DNA of 64,000 nucleotides from Algibacter luteus (GTDB lineage Bacteria; Bacteroidota; Bacteroidia; Flavobacteriales; Flavobacteriaceae): contig NZ_FQYK01000001.1 of assembly GCF_900141715.1 (NCBI RefSeq), forward strand, positions 558,001 to 622,000. Direction: 5' to 3'. The notes beneath the pieces were generated by a model. It made no database searches. It was not told where the DNA came from and saw only the letters and a program-made list of their open reading frames with translations. A program made the position numbers and the translations under genes. Below, in pieces: positions 17,401 through 24,292 of this stretch; position 1 is the first letter of the stretch; every line of letters starts with the position of its first letter.

Positions 17401-18124
17401 GTTTTTTTAGTGCATATTTACCTCCATGAGAACCATTTGTAAACATAGGATGATGCATTGCAAAAACAGTTGTTTTATTCTGGGCTTTTTTCAATTCACC
17501 TTCAATTTCCAGAAAAAACCGTTCTCTAGTTTTTATTTCGCATTCGTCATTTATTGTGGGATGCAAATTCCAGTTTTCTAAATACCACTGAGTGTCAATA
17601 ATAATTAATTGGATGGTTTCACTAACATCAATACTTTCTAACGGACAACCATTTTCAGGCTGAAAGGTATTTTTACCAACTAAATCTTCAATATATTTTT
17701 CTTCGCGTTTTAGTCCTTTTAGTCCGTTCGCGTACCAATCATGATTTCCAGGAATAAATACGGTTTTACCTTTAAACCCAGCTATCGCTTTTGCTTGCGC
17801 ATTCAATGCATTTTCTGCACTGGCTCTTTTTTTAGAATTTTTAGATGGCAAACCATCAGGATAAATATTATCACCAAGAAAAATAGTATAATCGCCTTTG
17901 GTTTTTTTACCTTCAAGGTGCTTATTAAAAGCTGTTAAGGCATGAGACATGCCATCTTGGGGAGATAAACCTGCGTCTCCAACCAAATAAAACCGCTTAT
18001 CAATTTCTTTATCGGGAAACTGAACTTCGTTGTGTTTTTCATCGGCATATTGTGGCGCATAAGTTGCACATGCTGTAAATAGAAAAGTAATTGTAGAAAT
18101 TAGCGCAATTCTTATAAACTTCAT
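14417..18124 (-). CDS. giant lipoprotein: metallophosphoesterase + kinase-like middle + outer-membrane barrel
   Basis: This 1235-residue protein begins with a lipoprotein signal (Cys19, FLFTAC). Residues ~44-360 are a calcineurin-like phosphoesterase with GD (49-50), GDN (84-86), GNHDW (126-130), MHHPMF (223-228) and GHEH (300-303), all metal ligands. Residues ~890-1235 resemble an Omp85/surface-antigen barrel, ending in FGFGLNF. The 440-650 stretch is unusual: a glycine-rich KGGGHQTRSLRL, then RALKK, then LIGDWDRHQDQW and PIPRDRDQVF, an order reminiscent of CotH/HipA-type kinases (inference). The protein should sit in the outer membrane with its phosphatase on one side. No substrate is known. 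Confidence 0.85.
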   Translation of the reverse strand: MKFIRIALISTITFLFTACATYAPQYADEKHNEVQFPDKEIDKRFYLVGDAGLSPQDGMSHALTAFNKHLEGKKTKGDYTIFLGDNIYPDGLPSKNSKKRASAENALNAQAKAIAGFKGKTVFIPGNHDWYANGLKGLKREEKYIEDLVGKNTFQPENGCPLESIDVSETIQLIIIDTQWYLENWNLHPTINDECEIKTRERFFLEIEGELKKAQNKTTVFAMHHPMFTNGSHGGKYALKKHLYPFQQKIPLPGIASFITQLRTQGGVSIQDRYNERYHELMSRLETMTLNAENVVFVSGHEHTLQYIEQRGLKQIVSGSGAKESFAELGTSGLFSTGKQGFAELTIFKDGSNWVRYYVAENEHPKLAFTKEVFPPRKTYDLSHLPESFPQEVEVSIYSKDETDVSGFFESVWGSHYRDIYGTKIKAKVATLDTLYGGLEVVRKGGGHQTRSLRLKTKDGRELNMRALKKSATQYLQTVLFKDTYVQNEFEKTAIEELILDFYTAAHPYAFAVVPDLSDAAKIYHTNPKLYFIPKHKHLGEYNEEYGGELYLIEERPEENYTDDRNFGYADDIESTHDIIEKIREDEKHKIDENAFVRARLFDMLIGDWDRHQDQWRWAQFNMENGDKYYRPIPRDRDQVFSNFDGALLDVMKIISGSTKQLQVYDEKLEDIEWMNAAGIKLDRVLVQQADKETWLKHAKFLEENVTDEVIEKAFSKVPKEVQDKTLIDIKEKLKGRRGNLQDIALRYYNYLNELVVLTGTDKDDYIEITRTGDKETNIKISRIIDGEKGEVIVDKTFNKDITKEMWIYGLDDKDIFEVTGKASNPIFIRLIGGQENDTYIIKNGTKIKVYDHESKTNTIKENKGAQIRLTDVYKLNLFDFNKNITKSSVITPAIGFNPDDGFLLGVSFSKTTKGFQRNPFSVQHRFKGGYYFATSGFSLQYDGEIANIMNDWNLHLGGQFTTENFTNNFFGYGNETVNNDDGLDLDYNRVKTSIYAVRAGIIKKGNFGSDYGFRTILEGIEIENTPDRFITDNHVPASETEYFKRRYFGGLEAQFNYKSFDDKINPKRGMTFMLQIGGKTEFEETKNTYGYINSNLGFYNALTKNKKLVLKTDVRTQIRIGDELLFYQAANIGGKNGLRGYRTERFTGKNAFVSSADLRYSFPSFKTNTLPLQIGIFAGGDVGRVWVANDTSKLWHNDYGGGFWITAAESLSGTFNFFNSKEGLRFSFGFGLNF

Positions 18125-18214
18125 AGATCTTTTTTTGTGTTCAATTCTTAAACAAACACTTTTTTAAAACTATTGGATAAATTAATGATTAAAATATAAG
18201 TAAGCAAATTAATA

Positions 18215-19177
18215 TTAGTTCCATGATAAATCACTACGCTCCTGCCAGTAATTGTCTGGCGATACAACCATTGATTCTAAGATACTCAATTCAGGGTTAG
18301 TTAAATGAAACGACTTTGCTTTTAAGTTTTCTTGTAATTGATTGAGATTTGATGCACCACTCAGTAAGAAAGTTGGTTGAAGATTATCCATTACAAATCG
18401 TAACGCAATGGCATCGGCACCTACTCCATATTTTTCAGAAAGTTGATCTAAAATTCTGTAAGTTTCAGAATAATGCTGAAATTTTTCATTTTGAAAAATG
18501 CGGCCATTGGCTAAAGCTTCCTTAATAATAACCGATCTACCAGTATTCAAAATAGTCTTTAAAATTGAAAAAGTAGATTGCTCAAAAATATTATAGGTAA
18601 CTTGAAAACTATCGAATAAAGGCCTATTTTCAGTCTGAATTTTTAGAGCTGCTTCAATAATATCTTTTTGATTTGCACCACTTGTTGTAATTCCAATTTT
18701 TAAACCTGTTTGTTTTTTAATGAGATGTAATTGATTTAAAACTTCTTCATTTTCTAATATACCGCTATCAAAAGTTGCAGAATGCACTTGGTAATATTTT
18801 AAATTTGGCAATAGCTTTTTTGAAACCTCCCATTGCTCTAGCAGTTTGTTTAAAGAATGTTCTTTTATTTCGTGTTTACCTTCATACCCTAGTTCCCAAT
18901 TCGCCACATAAGTATAACCCCATTTTGTTCCTAAAATAACATCTTGATACTTTCTTGTATCTATCCACTCTTGTAAAAACGCCTCTCCTTTTCCGTATGA
19001 AGGTGCCGTATCAAAATAACGAACGTCTAATTGGTAAGCTTCATCTAATACCGAAAAGGTGTTTTGCTTGAAAACTATTTCGGATTTATCAATAGATTCG
19101 TCCTCCCTAATATTAATGTATTCTGGTCTACCTAATGCGGCCAACCCTAATCCCAATTTTGTTATATTCTTTCCCAT
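18215..19177 (-). CDS. aldo/keto reductase
   Basis: A 320-residue TIM-barrel oxidoreductase of the AKR superfamily using NAD(P)H. The catalytic tetrad is visible: Asp56 and Tyr61 (YFDTAPSYGKGE), Lys85 (LGTKWGY) and His132 (YYQVHSA). The C-terminal FLLSGASNLNQLQENL is the cofactor-phosphate loop region. The substrate is unknown; the sequence resembles plant-type general AKRs more than dedicated sugar reductases. It reads in the same direction as the phosphoesterase gene, 90 bases away, and as the redox-repair operon after it, so it may be a separate unit. No targeting signal is present. Confidence 0.88.
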   Translation of the reverse strand: MGKNITKLGLGLAALGRPEYINIREDESIDKSEIVFKQNTFSVLDEAYQLDVRYFDTAPSYGKGEAFLQEWIDTRKYQDVILGTKWGYTYVANWELGYEGKHEIKEHSLNKLLEQWEVSKKLLPNLKYYQVHSATFDSGILENEEVLNQLHLIKKQTGLKIGITTSGANQKDIIEAALKIQTENRPLFDSFQVTYNIFEQSTFSILKTILNTGRSVIIKEALANGRIFQNEKFQHYSETYRILDQLSEKYGVGADAIALRFVMDNLQPTFLLSGASNLNQLQENLKAKSFHLTNPELSILESMVVSPDNYWQERSDLSWN

Positions 19178-19219
19178 AAATCTATTGCTTTTGATGATTG
19201 GATTAAATGAATTTTGCTA

Positions 19220-19759
19220 TTATTCTGAATAATTAACCAATCGCGACTCTTGTATATGTTTTAATTTGTTTTGATCTGCAAAATCGGAAAACTTATTAAG
19301 TAATAATTCTAACTTCGGATTGATAAACCTTTCGCAAAACGGTTTTTTAGGATTGTTATAGTAATAATTTTGAATTTGTTTTCGAGAAGCTTTAAACTCA
19401 TTAAATGGTAAAACTTGAGTAATTAATTGATGTTGAAATTGAAACTGAAATAATTCCAATTCAGATTGTACTTTTTTATTTTGCACTTCTGAAAAGGTAT
19501 AAATAGCAGACCTGTATTTGCTTCTCATGGAGTGATTTGAGGTGCTTTTATGTGTATGCAAATGAATTTCAATAAGGGTTTTAAGCGCTATTTTAGAATC
19601 TTCAAAATGCACAATAACAGCTTCTGAAAAGCTGCTATTTTTTTTAGTTGAAGCTACAAATCCTTGTTCGACCTTTAAAACCCCTTTGAGTGATTGAAAC
19701 ACTGCTTCTGTACACCAATGACAACCACCACCAAACGCTATTTTTTGAGCATATTTCAT
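19220..19759 (-). CDS. divergent MsrA-like protein
   Basis: I place the start at the ATG at 19757-19759 (179 residues), just after the selO stop; a longer frame would overlap selO for 90 bases. The N-terminus FGGGCHWCTEAVFQSLKGV matches MsrA, with Cys13 as the likely nucleophile and Glu18 kept, although the usual GCFW is GCHW. The conserved GGT..PTY segment is replaced by ASTKKNSSFSEAV, and the HDPT region by HLHTHKSTSNH. YRSAIYTFSE and the C-terminal YNNPKKPFCERFINPKL are recognisable. It is probably a paralogue with altered or lost substrate specificity in a methionine-sulfoxide repair operon. Confidence 0.75.
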   Translation of the reverse strand: MKYAQKIAFGGGCHWCTEAVFQSLKGVLKVEQGFVASTKKNSSFSEAVIVHFEDSKIALKTLIEIHLHTHKSTSNHSMRSKYRSAIYTFSEVQNKKVQSELELFQFQFQHQLITQVLPFNEFKASRKQIQNYYYNNPKKPFCERFINPKLELLLNKFSDFADQNKLKHIQESRLVNYSE

Positions 19760-19760
19760 C

Positions 19761-21323
19761 TTAAGAACTACAAGATAGCATGGAACAACCAACTTTATGA
19801 CGCGCCCATTCAGGACGTTTAGCAAACCATTTTTCATATTCTGGTTGCTCATCATAGGGTTTTTTTAGTATTTGAAATAGTTCATCTATTAAGCCATATT
19901 CAGCTTTATCAGCTGAATCAATAGCCAATTGTGCCATATAATTTCGTAACACATATTTTGGATTAACATCATTCATTTCTTTTTGTCTTTCATAATTTGA
20001 AAGTGATTCTAGCTGCAATCTTTCGGCATACCGATTAAACCAATCGTCCCAACGCGTTTCAATGTTTCCAACAATTTCATCGGGTTTGTAAAAAGCATCC
20101 CTAATTATTTTTATGCCCTCTGAAGGATTTTCCTTTTTAAAACGACTTAAATTTCTAAAGAAAATGGTCATATCCGTTTCCGTTAAGTGCAAAATATCTT
20201 CAAGGTCTTGAATCATTTTTTGATCATTCTCATGCTCATTTTGCAATCCTAGTTTAGAACGCATCATGCTAAGGGAACCCGATTCAAAATCGGTTTTATA
20301 TTGATTAAGAATGGCCTCTAAGGGTTCAGCTTCATCAATCAATGGATAAAGTGCATTTGCTAATTGCAATAAGTTCCATAAACCAATATTGGGTTGATTG
20401 CCATAACGGTAGCGCTTGTGCTGCCTATCAGTAGTATTTGGTGTCCAACCATAATCGTAGCCTTCTAACCAACCATAAGGTCCGTAATCTATAGTTAAAC
20501 CTAAGATTGACATATTATCTGTGTTCATAACCCCATGAACAAAACCAACCCGTTGCCAATGAATTATCATTTTTAAAGTACGTTCTGAGACTTCCTTGAA
20601 AAACTGAATATAAGTGCCTTTTGAAGGTTTACCTAAATGCGAAAAATGCTGTTTTATGGTATAATCAACTAATGTCCTAAGCGTTGCTTCATCCTGTCTC
20701 GACGCAAATATTTCATAACTTCCAAAACGCAAAAAAGATTCAGCTGCCCTACATACAATGGCACCTTTTTCGTAGGCTGGATTGCCATCGTACATGATAT
20801 CTCTCATAACATTATCCCCTGAAAGCGCTAAAGACAAAGCTCTGGTAGTTGGCACTCCCAAATGAAACATAGCTTCGCTACACAAATACTCTCTAATCGA
20901 TGAACGTAATACCGCTAAACCATCAGCGGTCCTTGAATATGGCGTTTCGCCAGCACCTTTTAATTGTAACTGCCAGTTCTTAGAGTCATGTTCAACTTCA
21001 CATAAATTTATGGCGCGACCATCACCTAATTGTCCTGCCCAATTTCCGAATTGATGTCCGCCATAGCACATGGCATAAGGTTTCGTGTTTTGTAAAACTT
21101 TATTGCCTGTAAAAATGTTTAAGAAGTCTGTACTTTTAGCATCTTTTTCTGATATCCCCAAATTTTTCAACATTTCTGGAGACACGTGCATCAATTGCGG
21201 TTTGGAAGTCTGTTTTGGATTTACATATGAAAAACAGGCATTTGCAACCTGTCTTCTTGAGTTTTCCAGAACAGGATCTGCAGGTAAAATTTTATTGAAT
21301 TTATCTTTTATGTTTAATTTCAT
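19761..21323 (-). CDS. selO: SelO-family protein adenylyltransferase
   Basis: A 520-residue pseudokinase-fold enzyme of the SelO/YdiU (UPF0061) family. Studied members transfer AMP from ATP to protein Ser/Thr/Tyr, affecting redox proteins. Typical blocks are YGGHQFGNWAGQLGDGRA (~88-105), LQLKGAGETPYSRTADG, VGFVHGVMNTDNMSILGLTIDYGP with the metal-binding Asn/Asp, and a Cys-containing C-terminus (GCSMLSCSS) in the place where eukaryotic SELENOO has its selenocysteine. It sits within a methionine-sulfoxide reductase operon, a context that fits the known redox regulation of the family. Confidence 0.93.
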   Translation of the reverse strand: MKLNIKDKFNKILPADPVLENSRRQVANACFSYVNPKQTSKPQLMHVSPEMLKNLGISEKDAKSTDFLNIFTGNKVLQNTKPYAMCYGGHQFGNWAGQLGDGRAINLCEVEHDSKNWQLQLKGAGETPYSRTADGLAVLRSSIREYLCSEAMFHLGVPTTRALSLALSGDNVMRDIMYDGNPAYEKGAIVCRAAESFLRFGSYEIFASRQDEATLRTLVDYTIKQHFSHLGKPSKGTYIQFFKEVSERTLKMIIHWQRVGFVHGVMNTDNMSILGLTIDYGPYGWLEGYDYGWTPNTTDRQHKRYRYGNQPNIGLWNLLQLANALYPLIDEAEPLEAILNQYKTDFESGSLSMMRSKLGLQNEHENDQKMIQDLEDILHLTETDMTIFFRNLSRFKKENPSEGIKIIRDAFYKPDEIVGNIETRWDDWFNRYAERLQLESLSNYERQKEMNDVNPKYVLRNYMAQLAIDSADKAEYGLIDELFQILKKPYDEQPEYEKWFAKRPEWARHKVGCSMLSCSS

Positions 21324-21332
21324 TGTAGTGTT

Positions 21333-21821
21333 TTAAACAGTTTTAAGCACTTCGATAGCTGCATCTGGATTCAAATGAAAATCACTAAAAACCACATTAT
21401 CGTGCTTATCTATAAACAAAAACCAAGGGGTTCCGCCTGTTTGATAGTTTTTCATGACATTAGAAATGGATTTACCATCATCTCCAGCGTCATGTCCGAA
21501 AGGTACTTTTAAATCATATTGTTTTTGAGTTTCTATAATTTTATCGAAAGTATTTTCTTCATGCCCTTCAAAAACCGTTTGAATCGCTAAAAAAGCGACA
21601 TTTTCATTGCCTTTTAGAGTCTTCACCATTTTTTGTAAATCTGGAAATCCCTTTTTATGACAACCAGGGCACCAACTTTGAAAACAATATACCACCTTAA
21701 ATTTTCCTCTGAAATCCGAAAGCTTTATAGCTGGCGTTGTAAATCCATGAGCATCAATCCATTCTTTAACTCCAAATTCTGGTGCTTTAAACACTTGTTT
21801 ATCCTCTACTTGATTAGACAT
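21333..21821 (-). CDS. TlpA-like thioredoxin-fold protein
   Basis: A 162-residue redoxin with the motif SWCPGCHKKGFPDL (Cys51, Cys54) after the typical strand FKVVYCFQ. A cis-proline-type GTPWFLFIDK follows near the end. It has no signal peptide, so it probably acts in the cytosol, unlike most TlpA/ResA members. It stands 10 bases before selO and 45 bases after msrA, same strand. A role in reducing the Msr enzymes or relaying thiols to SelO is an inference from context. Confidence 0.85.
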   Translation of the reverse strand: MSNQVEDKQVFKAPEFGVKEWIDAHGFTTPAIKLSDFRGKFKVVYCFQSWCPGCHKKGFPDLQKMVKTLKGNENVAFLAIQTVFEGHEENTFDKIIETQKQYDLKVPFGHDAGDDGKSISNVMKNYQTGGTPWFLFIDKHDNVVFSDFHLNPDAAIEVLKTV

Positions 21822-21865
21822 ATTATTGTCCCTTTCTTTTAATTGTTTTTTGAAACACTTATTGG

Positions 21866-22405
21866 TTATTTCAATTTATCTGCATGTAACTTTCTAAGTT
21901 TCGCCAATTTGGGCGTGATAACAAAACTGCAATAACCCTGGTTTTGATTATTCCTGTAATAATCTTGATGTTCCTTTTCCGCTTCATAGAAAACATCTAA
22001 AGGTGCTATTTCTGTAACAATAGCATCTTCATAATATTTGGCAACTTCTTTAACTACATTTTCGGCTATTACTTTTTGAGTGTTGTCATGATAAAAAATT
22101 ACCGAACGGTATTGCGTACCTCTATCTGCCCCTTGTCTATTTAATGTTGTAGGATCGTGGGTCGTCATGAAAATAACCAGAATTTCTTCATAAGAAATTA
22201 CATTGGGATCAAAAGTAATTTGCACCACCTCAGCATGACCTGTTAATCCAGAACAAATTTCACGATAGGTAGGATGCCCTGGCACAGTACCACCAGAGTA
22301 ACCAGACACTACTTTTTCTACACCTTTAATTTCTTGAAATACGGCTTCTGTACACCAGAAGCAACCACCTCCAACCGTGGCCATTTTTAAAATTTTATTG
22401 CTCAT
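21866..22405 (-). CDS. msrA: peptide-methionine (S)-S-oxide reductase MsrA
   Basis: A 179-residue MsrA that reduces the S epimer of methionine sulfoxide. It has the canonical site GGGCFWCTEAVF with catalytic Cys15, then SGYSGGTVPGHPTYREICSG, HAEVVQITFDP and THDPTTLNRQGADRGTQYRS. There is no signal peptide, so it is cytosolic. The first 11 bases overlap the 3' end of msrB, so the two are translationally coupled. Confidence 0.96.
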   Translation of the reverse strand: MSNKILKMATVGGGCFWCTEAVFQEIKGVEKVVSGYSGGTVPGHPTYREICSGLTGHAEVVQITFDPNVISYEEILVIFMTTHDPTTLNRQGADRGTQYRSVIFYHDNTQKVIAENVVKEVAKYYEDAIVTEIAPLDVFYEAEKEHQDYYRNNQNQGYCSFVITPKLAKLRKLHADKLK

Positions 22406-22856
22406 TTGAAAACTCCTGTTCTAATTTCATAGATTCCGAATTGATACAATATCGCAAACCACTTGGCTTGGGTCCATCAGGAAAAACATGTCCTAAATGC
22501 GCATCACAAGTATTACACATCACCTCAACACGTACCATCCCAAAAGCAGTATCGCGCTCATATTTAATAGCATTCTCTTTAATAGGTTGTGTGAAACTAG
22601 GCCATCCTGTTCCCGATTCAAACTTTATTGTAGAATCGAATAATGGCGTGTTACAACACACACAATTGTATTTTCCAGCTTCATGAATACTGCAAAGTGC
22701 ACCACTATGGGGGCGTTCTGTTCCTTTTAGTCTTGTAATTCTAAATTGTTCTGGAGTTAATTGAGACTTCCATTCGGATTCAGTTTTCTCGACACGTTGG
22801 TCTGGAGTTGGATTTCCTTTTACGGAAAAGTTGATAACTTCTTTCCAAGTTAGCAT
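22395..22856 (-). CDS. msrB: peptide-methionine (R)-S-oxide reductase MsrB
   Basis: A 153-residue MsrB that reduces the R epimer of methionine sulfoxide. The zinc-binding cysteine pairs are Cys65/Cys68 (NCVCCNT) and Cys114/Cys117 (MCNTCDAHLGH). The catalytic Cys137 lies in LRYCINSESM, and SGTGWPSF is present. It is the first gene of the run msrB-msrA-TlpA-like-selO-MsrA-like. The 155-base gap to the divergent HD-Pycsar gene should hold promoters for both. GGA precedes the start by about ten bases. Confidence 0.96.
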   Translation of the reverse strand: MLTWKEVINFSVKGNPTPDQRVEKTESEWKSQLTPEQFRITRLKGTERPHSGALCSIHEAGKYNCVCCNTPLFDSTIKFESGTGWPSFTQPIKENAIKYERDTAFGMVRVEVMCNTCDAHLGHVFPDGPKPSGLRYCINSESMKLEQEFSNEQ

Positions 22857-22915
22857 AATAGGATCCTTTCTTTTTTTATTAATTATTATCTGCTTTTCAA
22901 GATAAAGGTAGTCGA

Positions 22916-22923
22916 TATTTTTG
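22916..22923 (+). promoter_or_regulatory. candidate -7 promoter element for the HD-Pycsar gene
   Basis: TATTTTTG fits the Bacteroidota -7 consensus TAnnTTTG and lies 89 bases before the ATG at 23012. No clear -33 TTTG element is seen at the right distance, so the assignment is weak. Confidence 0.3.
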
Positions 22924-23011
22924 TATTTACCTTACGACTTAATAGAATGCTAAATATTACTATACTTTTATTAAATTTCGTAATTTGTGAATTCAAAATA
23001 AAAAAGATTAT

Positions 23012-24292
23012 ATGTCGAAATTGGTAGAAAATGCTGAGAAATTTGTGTTCGATTTGTTTAAAAACGAATTAGATCAAACTTTTATATATCACAACTATAC
23101 GCACACCGATCGTGTGTTGCGAAGCGTAAGAGAAATTACAGAAAATACAAAAATCAATAAAAAAGACGCAGAAATTCTTGAATTAACAGCGCTTTTACAT
23201 GATACTGGCTATACCAAATCAAGAGAAAACCACGAAGAGGAAAGTGTAAAAATTGCAACAAAATTTTTAAAAGAACAAGAAGCAGACGATAAAGTTATTG
23301 AGGCTGTAAGCGAATGCATTATGGCAACAAAGTTTAAAGATTCGCCTAAAACAGAACTTGGCAAAATTATAAGGGATGCCGATGCCTCACATTTTGGAAA
23401 GAAATATTTTGCAGAAGCTAGTGAGTTTTTAAGAAAAGAATTAGAAGTGCAAGGTATTGCAACTTATTCGCCTTCTGAATGGCTAAATGAAAATATAAAA
23501 GTACTAACTAAACAACATGAGTTTTATACAGATTATGCTTTAAAAAACTGGCAACCACGAAAGGAAAAAAACCTTTCGAAACTCATGAAATCTAAAAAGA
23601 AAAGAAAAAGCAAACTCAACACCGAAGAGCTTAAAGCCAAATACAAAGCACAGTATAAAAATGAAAGCCCAGAACGAGGTATTCAAACTTTTTATAGGGT
23701 AGCTTTGAGGAACCATATTAAACTTAGTGATATTGCAGATACAAAAGCTAATATTTTACTCTCGGTTAATGCCATTATTATTTCTCTTGTATTAGCAAAT
23801 TTAATTTCTAAACTAGATACCAATGCTTATTTGGTATACCCAACAGCCATTTTTACCTTGTCCTGTGTTATCTCAATGGTTTTATCCATTATTGCTACCA
23901 GACCAAATATTACAAGAGGCGAGTTTACAAAAGAAGATGTTGCCAACAAAGACGTGAATCTCACCTTTTTTGGTAACTTCCATAAAATGGAACTAAAAGA
24001 ATATGAGTGGGCTGTAAGTGAGCTTTTAAAAGACAAAAACTACGTTTATACCTCTTTAACAAAAGATTTATATTTTTTAGGAAAAGTGTTGGAGCGCAAG
24101 TATAGAATTCTTAGAGTTACTTACACTATTTTTATGATAGGTATGATTGTTTCTGTAATTTCATTTGGAGTTGCTTTAAAAATAAATGGTGCTAAATTGG
24201 AGGATGTTTTACCTGATGAAGCTCTCCCTAATTCCAGCATTCAAAATAACATTGAACAAACTAGTAAGGAACATGATTTTGTAATCTCTTAA
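23012..24292 (+). CDS. HD-domain phosphohydrolase fused to Pycsar-effector membrane domain
   Basis: A 426-residue inner-membrane protein. Residues ~10-185 are an HD domain with YHNYTHTDRV (His27, His31), LLHDTGY (His63, Asp64) and a later RDADASHFGK, the usual metal ligands of nucleotide phosphodiesterases. A basic linker (~190-205) leads to the ALRNHIKLSDIADTKANILL block followed by two hydrophobic helices (~250-266 and ~275-296) and a third (~370-392). This is the PycTM (DUF5706) effector domain known from Pycsar cyclic-CMP/UMP defence. No pyrimidine cyclase gene lies beside it. It converges with the GAF gene, overlapping it by four bases. Domain calls are firm; a defence role is inference. 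Confidence 0.85.
   Translation: MSKLVENAEKFVFDLFKNELDQTFIYHNYTHTDRVLRSVREITENTKINKKDAEILELTALLHDTGYTKSRENHEEESVKIATKFLKEQEADDKVIEAVSECIMATKFKDSPKTELGKIIRDADASHFGKKYFAEASEFLRKELEVQGIATYSPSEWLNENIKVLTKQHEFYTDYALKNWQPRKEKNLSKLMKSKKKRKSKLNTEELKAKYKAQYKNESPERGIQTFYRVALRNHIKLSDIADTKANILLSVNAIIISLVLANLISKLDTNAYLVYPTAIFTLSCVISMVLSIIATRPNITRGEFTKEDVANKDVNLTFFGNFHKMELKEYEWAVSELLKDKNYVYTSLTKDLYFLGKVLERKYRILRVTYTIFMIGMIVSVISFGVALKINGAKLEDVLPDEALPNSSIQNNIEQTSKEHDFVIS

Noticed and set aside
16208-18000. Several 60-90 residue plus-strand frames inside the giant phosphoesterase gene
   Set aside because: They lie wholly within a long conserved minus-strand gene with clear domain motifs, and show no start signal or known domain.
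19760-19855. An upstream start for the MsrA-like gene
   Set aside because: It would lie inside the 3' end of selO and add a sequence unrelated to MsrA.
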